A DNA stretch of 26,566 nt from VMDJ01 sp965659945 (GCA_965659945.1 CBFHYJ010000016.1:1-26566), one strand, 5' to 3'. Positions 1 to 8,220 are shown, counted from the stretch's first letter. The notes: generated by a model from the sequence alone, not told the origin. A program made the numbers and translations.

Positions 1-1
1 G

Positions 2-616
2 TTGGGCTGCTTAGGTTCTTTGGAAACCGGTGAAATGGGCGAAGAAGACGGTCACGGTGCAGAAGGCAAGCTGGACATGGATATGCTGTTGACCAGCGTT
101 GAAGAGGCGGCTGACTTTGTTGAGAAGACTGGCGTTGACGCATTGGCGATCGCAATCGGTACTTCACACGGCGCTTACAAGTTCACTAAAGAGCCAGATG
201 GCGAGATCTTGCGTATTGACCGTATTAAAGAGATCCACGCTCGCATTCCTAACACTCACTTAGTTATGCACGGCTCTTCTTCAGTGCCTCAAGATTGGCT
301 CGAAATCATCAACAACTACGGTGGTGATATGGGTCAAACCTACGGTGTACCAGTTGGTGAAATCGTTGAAGGCATTAAGTCAGGTGTTCGTAAAGTTAAC
401 ATCGATACTGACTTGCGTATGGCATCTACCGGTTCTATCCGTAAGCACTTGAATGACAACCCAAGCAACTTTGATCCACGTAAGTTCTTGAAAGAGTCAA
501 CTAAAGCAATGACTGAGATCTGTAAGGCTCGTTATCAGTCATTTGGCTCAGAGGGCATGGCAGATAAGATTTCTGCTAAGTCACTTGAGGCTATGCAGGG
601 CTTCTACGGCCTGTAA
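2..616 (+). CDS. fba: Class II fructose-bisphosphate aldolase, C-terminal part (5' end outside window)
   Basis: The last 204 residues of a zinc-dependent class II aldolase, which cleaves or forms fructose 1,6-bisphosphate from glyceraldehyde 3-phosphate and dihydroxyacetone phosphate in glycolysis and gluconeogenesis (cytosol). Visible family signatures are the ETGEMGEEDGH block, the AIGTSHGAYKF segment with a metal-binding His, the LVMHGSSSVP block (second metal His) and VNIDTDLRMA, which contacts the substrate phosphate. The insert-containing form and the FYGL end match the longer Calvin-cycle (CBB-type) subfamily of about 350 residues, so roughly 150 N-terminal residues lie to the left. 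The reading frame is open at base 2; the TTG there is not a real start. A strong terminator follows. Product very sure; subtype less so. Confidence 0.95.
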   Translation: MGCLGSLETGEMGEEDGHGAEGKLDMDMLLTSVEEAADFVEKTGVDALAIAIGTSHGAYKFTKEPDGEILRIDRIKEIHARIPNTHLVMHGSSSVPQDWLEIINNYGGDMGQTYGVPVGEIVEGIKSGVRKVNIDTDLRMASTGSIRKHLNDNPSNFDPRKFLKESTKAMTEICKARYQSFGSEGMADKISAKSLEAMQGFYGL

Positions 617-633
617 TTCGATCTTGATCGATG

Positions 634-662
634 AAAAAGCGCTCTTCGGAGCGCTTTTTTTT
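634..662 (+). terminator. Rho-independent terminator of the aldolase gene
   Basis: GCGCTC (639-644), loop TTCG, GAGCGC (649-654), flanked by an A tract at 634-638 and a T tract from 655 to 662. The UUCG tetraloop makes the hairpin very stable. It lies 18 bases after the aldolase stop codon. The A tract on the left means it could also work on the minus strand. Confidence 0.93.
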
Positions 663-733
663 ATGTCCTTCGTTCTGTCATAACCCAGAAACCGTTATCC
701 TATCAGTCTAAACTTTTAGTTTTGAGATTCACG

Positions 734-1903
734 ATGAAGATTGCTGTCGCAGGTACAGGTTATGTAGGCCTTTCAAATGCAGTGTTGTTAGCGCAGCATC
801 ATGAAGTTGTTGCTCTCGATATCGTTCCAGAGAAAGTTGAGCTTATAAATCAGCGTAAATCGCCTATTGTCGATGCAGAGATCGAAGATTTCTTAGCGAA
901 TCGTGAGCTGAATCTCAAAGCAACAACGGACAAGCAAGAGGCTTTCGTTGGTGCTGAGTATGTGGTGATTGCCACACCAACCGACTATGACCCAGTCACA
1001 AACTACTTTAATACCGGATCGGTTGAAGCGGTTATTCGTGATGTGAAGAGCGTGAATCCTGATGCGGTGATGATTATCAAGTCAACTATCCCGGTGGGTT
1101 ATACCCAGAAACTCATCGATAGTACCGAGTGCAAGAACCTTATTTTCTCTCCAGAATTTTTGCGTGAAGGTAAAGCGTTATATGACAACCTCTATCCATC
1201 ACGCATCATTGTGGGAGAGCGTTCAGATCGCGCACAAAAGTTTGCTTATTTGTTGGTAGAGGGTGCAATTAAGAAAGATATTGATGTCTTGCTTACCGAT
1301 CCTACAGAAGCGGAAGCGATCAAGCTGTTTGCCAATACCTATCTTGCGATGCGTGTGGCTTACTTTAATGAGCTCGATACCTATGCCGCAGTTCATGGTT
1401 TAGATAGTCGTCAGATTATCGAAGGTGTGGGGCTTGATCCGCGCATTGGGTCTCACTACAACAACCCAAGCTTTGGTTATGGTGGTTACTGCTTGCCAAA
1501 AGATACCAAGCAGCTTCGGGCTAATTACAGTGAAGTGCCACAGAACTTGATCCAAGCGATTGTGGACTCAAACACCACGCGTAAGGATTTTGTCGCCGAT
1601 AGTATTATCGCGAGAGGACCTAAGGTTGTTGGTGTATATCGCCTAATCATGAAATCAGGCTCAGATAATTTCCGCGCATCTTCAATCCAAGGCGTGATGA
1701 AGCGCATCAAATCAAAAGGTATTGAAGTTGTCGTTTATGAGCCAGTGTTCACAGAAGATGAGTTCTTTAATTCTCGAGTGATAAAAGATCTCGAAGAGTT
1801 CAAAAAGATCAGTGATGTGATCATTGCTAATCGTAAGAGTGATGAGCTCGCTGATGTTGATGCGAAGATATATACCCGCGATTTGTTCGGTAACGATTCT
1901 TAA
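734..1903 (+). CDS. ugd: UDP-glucose 6-dehydrogenase
   Basis: Oxidises UDP-glucose to UDP-glucuronate with two NAD+ (cytosol), supplying precursors for exopolysaccharide, capsule or LPS modification. The 389-aa product starts with the Rossmann loop VAGTGYVGLS and carries the catalytic block GYGGYCLPKD with the nucleophilic Cys at residue 253; the STIPVGYT and FSPEFLREG blocks are also typical. Length matches E. coli Ugd (388). I chose ATG 734 over the upstream in-frame TTG at 722 because the family begins with MKI-V-GTGYVG. No polysaccharide cluster surrounds it, so it stands alone between fba and the convergent srkA. Its stop overlaps the srkA stop, leaving no room for a terminator of its own. 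Confidence 0.95.
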   Translation: MKIAVAGTGYVGLSNAVLLAQHHEVVALDIVPEKVELINQRKSPIVDAEIEDFLANRELNLKATTDKQEAFVGAEYVVIATPTDYDPVTNYFNTGSVEAVIRDVKSVNPDAVMIIKSTIPVGYTQKLIDSTECKNLIFSPEFLREGKALYDNLYPSRIIVGERSDRAQKFAYLLVEGAIKKDIDVLLTDPTEAEAIKLFANTYLAMRVAYFNELDTYAAVHGLDSRQIIEGVGLDPRIGSHYNNPSFGYGGYCLPKDTKQLRANYSEVPQNLIQAIVDSNTTRKDFVADSIIARGPKVVGVYRLIMKSGSDNFRASSIQGVMKRIKSKGIEVVVYEPVFTEDEFFNSRVIKDLEEFKKISDVIIANRKSDELADVDAKIYTRDLFGNDS

Positions 1904-2889
1904 AAATTACCACCAAGCTGAGGCGCTTCAGCGTTTAGTAGCTTCTCAAGTTGTTGTGATAGGTCAGCAAGATAGCCATCCCAATAACTGCGTTCTGCAA
2001 ACCATGAAAAGGCTCTTGGGAAAGCCGGATCTTGCCAGCGTTGAGTGAGCCAAGCGGTGTAGTGGAGTTGACGAAGGCTTCTCAATGCTTCGATAAGTCG
2101 TAACTCACGTCGATCAAATTGATGAAAGGTTTCATAGCCTTCAAGCAGCGTTTGCCATTGAATGAGCTTTTCATGATCATCACCCGTGATTAGCATCCAA
2201 AGATCCTGTATCGCGGGGCCATTAGCGCAGTCATCCATGTCGACAAAGTGTGGGCCCGCATCAGCCCAAAGGATATTCCCGGGATGGCAGTCACCATGCA
2301 GTCGAATTGAGGTGGGTTTTATCTCGTCAAACAGTGCATCGCAGGTATCAATGAGTTGTGTGCTGACTGACTCATAGCCCTGTTTATATTCCATAGGGCA
2401 GTGATCGGATTGCAGAACAGCTTGTTGAGCATCACGCCCTAATCGTTGAACCGATATATTTGGTCGATGCGCAAAGGGGGCTTCGCTGCCGAGCTTATGA
2501 ATACGACCTAATAGCCTGCCAATCCATTCCAATTGATCTAGGTTATCGAGGTCAGGTGAGCGACCACCGCGACAAGGGAAGAGGGCGAAACGAAATCCTT
2601 CATGTTCCAAAAGGCTATGATCGTTATACCGTAGAGGTGCAATAACCGGTATGTCGTTATCGCTTAAAGCTTGGCTGAACTCGTGCTCTTCAAGAATAGT
2701 GTCGTTCGACCAATGATCAGGGCGATAAAACTTTGCGACTACTCCTGGGTGTTCATCAATGCCTATTTGAATTACGCGATTCTCGTAGCTGTTTAGCTCA
2801 AGCATTTGACCGCTTGTGATCAGCCCGGTTGTCTCAACCGCTTCCAGAATTACCTCAGGACTAAGGCGATCGTATGGCTGCTCATCCAT
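1900..2889 (-). CDS. srkA: Stress response kinase A (YihE-type protein kinase)
   Basis: A 329-residue protein of the YihE/RdoA/SrkA family of Ser/Thr kinases with an aminoglycoside-phosphotransferase fold. In E. coli SrkA (328 aa) protects against stress-induced death. The catalytic loop HGDCHPGN is at residues 198-205 with the base Asp200, and the metal-binding DMDD motif is at 217-220, close to their E. coli positions. The N-terminal block with ENRVIQIG and VAKFYRP supplies the nucleotide-binding lobe and Lys. It overlaps the upstream glutaredoxin gene by 8 bases, so it is the third gene of a purC-grx-srkA minus-strand unit. In E. coli the neighbour is dsbA; here a glutaredoxin-like thiol protein takes that place. 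Confidence 0.9.
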   Translation of the reverse strand: MDEQPYDRLSPEVILEAVETTGLITSGQMLELNSYENRVIQIGIDEHPGVVAKFYRPDHWSNDTILEEHEFSQALSDNDIPVIAPLRYNDHSLLEHEGFRFALFPCRGGRSPDLDNLDQLEWIGRLLGRIHKLGSEAPFAHRPNISVQRLGRDAQQAVLQSDHCPMEYKQGYESVSTQLIDTCDALFDEIKPTSIRLHGDCHPGNILWADAGPHFVDMDDCANGPAIQDLWMLITGDDHEKLIQWQTLLEGYETFHQFDRRELRLIEALRSLRQLHYTAWLTQRWQDPAFPRAFSWFAERSYWDGYLADLSQQLEKLLNAEAPQLGGNF

Positions 2890-3127
2890 GCTTTAGTAAT
2901 TTGCTAAAACGCTTCACATCAAAGCCATCGATGCGCTCGCCATCGATCACGGTGACAGGCACGCCGCGTGCTCCAAGTTTGGAAAATTCCTTAAAGGCTC
3001 GCTGATTCTTCTGGATGTCGAATTCCTGAAAGCGGAAGTTTTGATCCTGAAGCCAGCGTTTGAGTTGCTTACAGTGGGTGCACTGTGAGGTGCTGTAGAC
3101 GGTGATGCGAGGTGCTTTACCAGCCAT
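2882..3127 (-). CDS. Glutaredoxin-like thiol-disulfide protein
   Basis: An 81-residue glutaredoxin-fold protein with a dithiol CTHC motif (Cys16, Cys19), the cis-Pro segment GVPVTVIDG and the GFD turn near the end. Size and fold are those of short monothiol or dithiol glutaredoxins and NrdH-like redoxins. No signal peptide is seen, so it should act in the cytosol. The start codon lies one base beyond the purC stop, and its 3' end overlaps srkA by 8 bases, which indicates translational coupling in one operon. The CTHC active site differs from the CPYC of classical Grx and from the CVQC often seen in NrdH, so the electron donor (glutathione or thioredoxin reductase) is open. Confidence 0.85.
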   Translation of the reverse strand: MAGKAPRITVYSTSQCTHCKQLKRWLQDQNFRFQEFDIQKNQRAFKEFSKLGARGVPVTVIDGERIDGFDVKRFSKLLKHG

Positions 3128-3128
3128 C

Positions 3129-4013
3129 TTATTTGCTAGTCAGTAAGCGTTCAGCTTCGCGATATTTTTCTGCCGTTTTATCGATGATTTCTTGAGGCAG
3201 CTCTGGCCCTGGAGCTTTCTTATTCCAATCAAGCGTTTCTAAATAGTCACGTACGAACTGTTTATCAAAACTTGGTGGGCTGATGCCGGGTTGATATTGA
3301 TCTGCTGGCCAGAAGCGAGAGGAGTCAGGCGTCAGTACTTCATCGATTAGGGTTAGCTGACCTTCTTCATTAAGACCAAATTCAAATTTCGTGTCTGCGA
3401 TGATGATGCCTTTGGTGCGCGCATAGTCAGCACACTCTTGATAGATACGCAGTGTGGCATCGCGAACCTGTTCAGCCATCTCTGCACCTAACAGATTCTT
3501 TGTAGCTTCAAAGTCGATGTTTTCATCATGCTCACCAACCGCTGCTTTGGTCGATGGCGTGAAGATAGGCTCTGGTAGTTTGTCAGCTAGCTGCAGACCA
3601 CTTGGCAGCTCGATGCCGCATACACTGCCATTGGCTTGATAGTCTTTCCAACCTGAACCAATGATGTAGCCGCGCACAATCGCTTCCACCGGTAGCGCTT
3701 TCAACTTGCGTACTACCGTCACGCGATCACCAAGCCAGTTGCGAGTTTCCTCGTTGGTAATGACATCCTCAACTTTCAGCGAGGTGCGTTGATTTGGCAG
3801 GATGTTTTGCGTGCGATCAAACCAAAAGTTAGCCACACGTGTGAGGACTTCGCCTTTGCCGGGGATTGCTTGCGGCAAGATTACATCGAACGCTGACAAA
3901 CGATCGCTGGTGATAATCAACATGTGTTGATCATCGACATCATAGATGTCGCGCACTTTGCCGCGATGCAGCATCTTGAAGTCAGGGAGCTTGGTTTCGT
4001 AGACAGCCGACAT
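3129..4013 (-). CDS. purC: SAICAR synthase (phosphoribosylaminoimidazole-succinocarboxamide synthase)
   Basis: Joins CAIR and aspartate, using ATP, in step 8 of de novo IMP synthesis (cytosol). The 294-residue protein shows the GKVRDIYD glycine loop, the SDRLSAFDV block, the PVEAIVRGYIIGSGWKDY signature, and LIDEVLTPDSSRFW near the C-terminus. It belongs to the longer form (about 290-300 aa), not the short E. coli form of 237 aa. It is the first gene of the purC-grx-srkA minus-strand unit. An 86-base gap separates it from the divergent gene at 4100, so the promoters of both must lie there; I could not pick a clear one. Confidence 0.95.
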   Translation of the reverse strand: MSAVYETKLPDFKMLHRGKVRDIYDVDDQHMLIITSDRLSAFDVILPQAIPGKGEVLTRVANFWFDRTQNILPNQRTSLKVEDVITNEETRNWLGDRVTVVRKLKALPVEAIVRGYIIGSGWKDYQANGSVCGIELPSGLQLADKLPEPIFTPSTKAAVGEHDENIDFEATKNLLGAEMAEQVRDATLRIYQECADYARTKGIIIADTKFEFGLNEEGQLTLIDEVLTPDSSRFWPADQYQPGISPPSFDKQFVRDYLETLDWNKKAPGPELPQEIIDKTAEKYREAERLLTSK

Positions 4014-4099
4014 GGCAATTTCCGCAAAAGAATAAAACGCAAATTATAGTGTTTTCAGCTCGAAGATGGCATCGTTAACGCCCCTGAAAGGATGGCTAA

Positions 4100-4537
4100 A
4101 TGACAGATCAAACACTCACGCCTTTTATGCAGAAGTTCCGCGGTGGTTTTACCTCGGCATTGCGTTGGCATCATCTCGCTTCGCTTTGGCAAACGCTTAA
4201 AGCCTCAGACGGACAGTGGTACATCTATGCCATTGGTGAGGAGCCGCCAACTCAGGTGAGTGATATAGAGGCGCTGCATCGTTTTATCGATGAGGTTGAT
4301 CAGCTGCTTCGCGCGGAGCATGAGGAAGATTATTGCGGCATTGTCTATGCGGATAACTTGGCTGATCCGAGCATCGTCAAAATTTACGATCCGAATAATT
4401 TGGGCGTCTCATGTGGTTTCAGTGACAATCCGCCTTTGCCGGGTTGGGTTCTGAGTCAGCTGCCACCAGAGGATATTCCGGCAAATGCGCCAGTTCCAAA
4501 GAGTCGTCGTCGTTGGTGGCAGCGCTTATTAGGCTAA
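4100..4537 (+). CDS. Conserved-looking hypothetical protein, 145 aa
   Basis: I do not recognise this family. The start ATG has GGATGG and AAAGGATG-like purines about 10 bases ahead. The protein is soluble and acidic, without signal peptide or membrane helix: a Trp-rich N-terminal third (LRWHHLASLWQTL, DGQWYIYAIGEE), a helical Asp/Glu-rich middle (FIDEVDQLLRAEHEED), a segment with YADNLADPSIVKIYDPNNLG, then a Pro-rich stretch ending in the basic tail SRRRWWQRLLG. That tail could bind nucleic acid or the membrane surface. Codon use resembles the neighbours, so it is probably a real gene. It is divergent from purC and upstream of the DUF2384 gene on the same strand. Confidence 0.7.
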   Translation: MTDQTLTPFMQKFRGGFTSALRWHHLASLWQTLKASDGQWYIYAIGEEPPTQVSDIEALHRFIDEVDQLLRAEHEEDYCGIVYADNLADPSIVKIYDPNNLGVSCGFSDNPPLPGWVLSQLPPEDIPANAPVPKSRRRWWQRLLG

Positions 4538-4589
4538 TTCCGGCTAAGAGTCCGTACGAAGTCTACGTAAAAGCCCTATTTTTATTGGT

Positions 4590-4628
4590 TATACTTTACC
4601 TTTAGTTTTAAAAGCGAAGTGTCTTCGC
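4590..4628 (+). promoter_or_regulatory. Possible -10 element and leader hairpin ahead of the DUF2384 gene
   Basis: TATACT at 4590-4595 is a good -10 hexamer, but no clear -35 is seen 16-18 bases before it. Just downstream is a perfect hairpin GCGAAG-TGT-CTTCGC (4614-4628), followed by AGGA as ribosome site and the ATG at 4640. A hairpin next to the ribosome site of an antitoxin-like gene could control its translation. No function is shown. Confidence 0.3.
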
Positions 4629-4639
4629 GCAGGATTTCT

Positions 4640-5056
4640 ATGAGCACGTCAGAGCAGCAGACCCAGCTAACCCAAGCCGTTATGGGCCTTTTGGATGAAT
4701 GGCAGTTGGGTGTCGATGAGATGCAACAGTTACTCTTATTGCCAAGCAATGTGCGTGCGCGTGCCTTCCAGAAATTCCGTGAAGGTCACGAGGCGTTCCC
4801 TGATGACGAAAATACCTTGCGCCGTGCGAATTACTTGTTACGCATTGCTGATGCGCTAAGAACGACCTATCCGCGCAACCCGAAGATGGCAGGTCAGTGG
4901 GTGAAGATGCGTCATCGTCGCTTTAGAAACCGCACCCCGCTGCAAATGATCTTTGAGGGTGGCGAGATGGGCTTGGTGGCCGTTTTGTCTGAGCTTGATT
5001 GCACCTTCTCGTGGGATATGACCGGCTCTAAGGCAACTACTTACACGCCTCAGTAG
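4640..5056 (+). CDS. DUF2384-type (Xre/MbcA/ParS) antitoxin-like protein without toxin partner
   Basis: A 138-residue soluble protein. I chose ATG 4640 (AGGA ahead) over the GTG at 4619, which lies inside a hairpin. The pattern of an N-terminal helical stretch (LLDEWQLGVDEMQQLLLLP) followed by a second helical domain with LRRANYLLRIADALRTTYP, a WV-M-HRRFRNRTPLQMI block, and GGEMGLVAVLSELD is that of the Xre/MbcA/ParS family, whose C-terminal domain (DUF2384) binds RES-domain NAD-consuming toxins. No RES toxin follows; only a 67-aa Trp-rich protein does. It may be an orphan regulator, or the small neighbour may be an unrelated partner. Family assignment fairly sure, role unsure. Confidence 0.75.
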   Translation: MSTSEQQTQLTQAVMGLLDEWQLGVDEMQQLLLLPSNVRARAFQKFREGHEAFPDDENTLRRANYLLRIADALRTTYPRNPKMAGQWVKMRHRRFRNRTPLQMIFEGGEMGLVAVLSELDCTFSWDMTGSKATTYTPQ

Positions 5057-5058
5057 TT

Positions 5059-5262
5059 ATGAAGAGCGATCAGCTCTGGTCACGGGTGCCTGATTGGGTG
5101 AACTTCATAGCGCAAGATAAAAGCGGTGCTTGGTGGGGCTTTGAAGTTGAGCCGTTGCCAGCCTCAGATTTTTGGTATGAGAACGAAGTGGGTCGTTATG
5201 TGTCTATTTTGAGAGCGGCTGAAAATGCGCAATGGCGTGATACCTTGAGCCGTCGAAAATAG
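5059..5262 (+). CDS. Small Trp-rich hypothetical protein, 67 aa
   Basis: Begins two bases after the stop of the DUF2384 gene, so the two are probably co-translated; no good ribosome site of its own is visible. The 67 residues contain seven Trp and a pattern PDWVNFIAQDKSGAWWGFEVEP, then DFWYENEVGRY. This layout (Trp, then I-A-x-D-x-x-G-x-W, then a x-P and Trp) reminds me of small phage proteins that begin with WAKWIAxDxxG-type strands, but I cannot name a family. It is too short and unlike the RES fold to be the usual toxin partner of a DUF2384 antitoxin. Confidence 0.6.
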   Translation: MKSDQLWSRVPDWVNFIAQDKSGAWWGFEVEPLPASDFWYENEVGRYVSILRAAENAQWRDTLSRRK

Positions 5263-5387
5263 ATATTCAAGTAATATCAGCTACTTGCGATATTGAGTTT
5301 TTCACAGGTAGGATAAAATTAATTTTTAGACAATTTAGCTAAAATATCTAAAAAAATTGATTTGAATATATATGTAAGCTGTTGTTT

Positions 5388-5417
5388 TTGTTGTTTATTA
5401 GAAGAAAATTATATAAA
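5388..5417 (+). promoter_or_regulatory. Candidate promoter for the Sel1-repeat gene
   Basis: The gap 5263-5436 is strongly A+T rich. TTGTTG (5388-5393) and TATAAA (5412-5417) are spaced by 18 bases and point to the + strand gene at 5437. The remaining part of the gap holds A/T runs but no other feature I can support. Confidence 0.35.
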
Positions 5418-5436
5418 GTAGCCCGATTCCTACAAG

Positions 5437-5940
5437 ATGACTAAGTCCTTGATTTGTTGTTTTACCCACAAAGTTATCCACAGGATGGTACTTATTCTTG
5501 TTGTCGCTTTTGGTGGTGCCCATGCAGTCCCATTACCGACATTTAAAGTGTTGAACCAACAAGCACAGTCAGGTGATGTGTGGGCAATGTTGAATGTAGG
5601 CGCCGCTTTCGATAATGGCACTTTTGGCCAACAGATCGATCCCGAGAAAGCGGTATTTTGGTATCGCCAAGCGGCTGAGAAGGGACTGGCTAAGGCACAA
5701 TTTGCGTTAGCTCATAGTTACGCCACGGGAAATGGCTTAAAGCAAAGCTACACCGAGGCGCTACCTTGGATGCATCAAGCAGCGCTGCAAGGTGAGGTCG
5801 ATGCTATGTACTTATTGGGTGTGATGCACGCTGAAGGGTTGGGTAGCGCTATCGATGTTGAAAAGGCAAAAAGCTGGTTAGAAAAAGCGGCTGCCCAAGA
5901 ACACATCGATGCCGCTGACTATCTGAAAAAATTACAATAA
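5437..5940 (+). CDS. Exported Sel1-repeat (TPR-like) protein
   Basis: A 167-residue protein with a signal peptide (basic n-region with K, H, K, H, R, hydrophobic core MVLILVVAFGG, cleavage at AHA-VP) followed by about three Sel1-like repeats of 36 residues: AMLNVGAAFDNG...AVFWYRQAAEKG, AQFALAHSYATG...ALPWMHQAALQG and AMYLLGVMHAEG...AKSWLEKAAAQ. Sel1 repeats are helical protein-binding solenoids, so a periplasmic adaptor role is likely; the partner is unknown. ATG 5437 gives the better signal peptide; an internal ATG at 5485 would lose its basic start. It lies 29 bases before typA on the same strand. Confidence 0.8.
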   Translation: MTKSLICCFTHKVIHRMVLILVVAFGGAHAVPLPTFKVLNQQAQSGDVWAMLNVGAAFDNGTFGQQIDPEKAVFWYRQAAEKGLAKAQFALAHSYATGNGLKQSYTEALPWMHQAALQGEVDAMYLLGVMHAEGLGSAIDVEKAKSWLEKAAAQEHIDAADYLKKLQ

Positions 5941-5969
5941 ATCAGCAACTTCTTATATACCCACTGGGG

Positions 5970-7775
5970 GTGCATCTGCGCAATATCGCCATCATCGCTC
6001 ACGTTGACCATGGCAAAACCACCCTTGTTGATGAGCTGCTCAAGCAATCAGGTACCTTGGGGGAGCGTTTCGGTGAGGTTGAGCGAGTCATGGACTCGAA
6101 CGATCAGGAAAAAGAGCGCGGAATAACCATTCTTTCTAAGAACACCGCCATTAACTGGAACGACTATCGCATCAACATCGTCGACACCCCAGGACACGCT
6201 GACTTCGGTGGTGAGGTGGAGCGTGTGCTTTCGATGGTCGACTCGGTGTGTTTGCTGGTTGATGCGCAAGAAGGCCCAATGCCACAAACGCGTTTCGTAA
6301 CGCAAAAAGCATTTGCTCACGGCCTGCGTCCGATTGTTGTTGTAAACAAAATTGATAAGCCAGGTGCGCGTCCTGATTGGGTTATCGATCAGGTGTTTGA
6401 GTTATTCGACAACCTTGGCGCTACCGATGAGCAGTTGGACTTTCCTATTGTGTATGCCTCGGCAATCAATGGTTATGCCTCGCTAGATGATTCTGTTCGC
6501 GAAGGTGACATGACGCCTTTGTTTGAAGCGATTGTTGAGCACTGTCCTGTACCTGATGTTGATCCGGAAGGTCCATTGCAGATGCAGGTGTCTAACCTCG
6601 ATTACAACAGTTATGTCGGTGCAATCGCGGTTGGTCGTGTTAAGCGCGGCAAGATCAAGCCAAATCAACAAGTGACGGTTATCAAACATGATGGTCGTGA
6701 GATGAAAGCAAAGATTGGTTTGGTCTATGGCTATATGGGTCTCCAGCGCCACGAAGTGCCTGAAGCGACAGCGGGTGACATCATTGCGATCACAGGCATC
6801 GAGGCGCCAAACGTTTCGGATGTGATTTGTCATCCTGAGAATGTCGAGCCAATGGCAAAGTTGGCGGTTGATGAGCCAACCGTTTCGATGACTTTCCAAG
6901 TTAACGCATCACCGTTTGCCGGCAAGGAAGGTAAGTACCTCACTTCGCGTCAGATCAAAGATCGTTTAGAGCGTGAATTGATTCATAACGTGGCATTGCG
7001 TGTTGAAGAGGGTAGTGACCCAGAAAAATTCAAAGTCTCAGGCCGTGGTGAGTTACACCTATCGGTACTGATCGAAAATATGCGTCGCGAAGGTTTTGAG
7101 CTAGCGGTATCGCGTCCAGAAGTTATCTTCCGCGAGATTGATGGCGAAGTTTGTGAACCTTACGAGCAAGTTACTATCGATATCGAAGACCAACACCAAG
7201 GCGCCATTATGGAAACCTTGGGTGAGCGTCGCGGTGATATGAAAGACATGGTGCCAGATGGTAAGGGCCGTGTGCGTTTGGACTACATCATGCCTTCTCG
7301 TGGTTTGATTGGTTTCCAAACCGACTTCATGACAATGACCTCAGGTACGGGCTTGCTTTATCACGTGTTTGATCACTACGGACCTGCGCAATCAGCAGGT
7401 ATTGCCGGCCGTCAAAACGGCGTGATGATTTCAAACGGTCAGGGTAAAGCGCTGGGTTATGCATTGTTTAACCTGCAAGAGCGTGGTCGCTTATTCTCAT
7501 CACACGGTGATGAGGTTTACGAGGGCCAGATCGTCGGTATTCACTCGCGTTCAAACGACTTGGTGGTTAATCCGCTTAAGGGTAAGCAGCTAACCAATGT
7601 GCGTGCATCGGGTAAAGATGATGCGATCGCTTTGGTTCCACCAATTCCAGTCACCTTGGAAATGGCGCTCGAATTCATCGAGGATGACGAGCTCGTAGAG
7701 ATCACGCCAAAGTCTGTACGTATTCGTAAGAAGTTCCTGAAAGAGCACGAGCGTAAGCGCTCAAGCCGCTCTTGA
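5970..7775 (+). CDS. typA: Ribosome-associated translational GTPase TypA/BipA
   Basis: A 601-residue EF-G-like GTPase that binds 70S ribosomes and aids ribosome assembly and growth at low temperature or stress. The G1 loop AHVDHGKTT spans residues 10-18; RGITILSKNT (switch I), DTPGHADFGGEVER (G3), NKIDKPGARP (G4) and the later domain II, III, V and BipA C-terminal blocks (GRGELHLSVLIENMRREG, MPSRGLIGFQTDF, and a basic end EHERKRSSRS) are all present. Length matches E. coli (about 607). The only usable start is GTG 5970, immediately preceded by a run of G with no normal spacing, so its ribosome site is unusual. dtd follows after 7 bases. Confidence 0.95.
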   Translation: MHLRNIAIIAHVDHGKTTLVDELLKQSGTLGERFGEVERVMDSNDQEKERGITILSKNTAINWNDYRINIVDTPGHADFGGEVERVLSMVDSVCLLVDAQEGPMPQTRFVTQKAFAHGLRPIVVVNKIDKPGARPDWVIDQVFELFDNLGATDEQLDFPIVYASAINGYASLDDSVREGDMTPLFEAIVEHCPVPDVDPEGPLQMQVSNLDYNSYVGAIAVGRVKRGKIKPNQQVTVIKHDGREMKAKIGLVYGYMGLQRHEVPEATAGDIIAITGIEAPNVSDVICHPENVEPMAKLAVDEPTVSMTFQVNASPFAGKEGKYLTSRQIKDRLERELIHNVALRVEEGSDPEKFKVSGRGELHLSVLIENMRREGFELAVSRPEVIFREIDGEVCEPYEQVTIDIEDQHQGAIMETLGERRGDMKDMVPDGKGRVRLDYIMPSRGLIGFQTDFMTMTSGTGLLYHVFDHYGPAQSAGIAGRQNGVMISNGQGKALGYALFNLQERGRLFSSHGDEVYEGQIVGIHSRSNDLVVNPLKGKQLTNVRASGKDDAIALVPPIPVTLEMALEFIEDDELVEITPKSVRIRKKFLKEHERKRSSRS

Positions 7776-7782
7776 AGTCTTA

Positions 7783-8220
7783 ATGATTGGTCTGATTCAA
7801 CGCGTTAAACATGCCAGTGTGGCTGTGGACGGTGAGATAATCGGTCAGATCGATCAGGGCCTATTGGCCCTTGTTGGCGTGCAGAAGCACGACAGCCAGG
7901 CGTCGGCGGATAAATTACTCAAGCGTATCTTGAGCTACCGCGTGTTCGCAGACGCTGAAGACAAAATGAACCTGAGTCTGTCGGATATCGGTGGCGGGCT
8001 TCTCTTGGTCTCACAATTTACCCTGGCAGCAGATACGCAAAAAGGTGCTCGCCCGAGCTTTTCTTCAGCGGCAACTCATGATCTAGGTCGTGAGCTCTTC
8101 GAACACGTGGTTAATCAGGCGAGAACTCAGCATCCTGTCGTCGAGACCGGCCGTTTTGGTGCAGATATGCAGGTGAGCTTGCTGAATGATGGTCCGGTGA
8201 CCTTTTGGCTTGAGACCTAG
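7783..8220 (+). CDS. dtd: D-aminoacyl-tRNA deacylase
   Basis: Removes D-amino acids (and glycine from tRNA-Ala) from mischarged tRNA in the cytosol. The 145-residue product is the full family size and carries both diagnostic motifs: SQFTLAAD (about residue 76 on) with the catalytic-site Thr, and the Gly-cisPro motif in NDGPVTFWLE at the C-terminus. It starts 7 bases after the typA stop, consistent with a typA-dtd operon. An inverted repeat GAGACC/GGTCTC straddles the stop codon, but it lacks a T tract. Confidence 0.95.
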   Translation: MIGLIQRVKHASVAVDGEIIGQIDQGLLALVGVQKHDSQASADKLLKRILSYRVFADAEDKMNLSLSDIGGGLLLVSQFTLAADTQKGARPSFSSAATHDLGRELFEHVVNQARTQHPVVETGRFGADMQVSLLNDGPVTFWLET

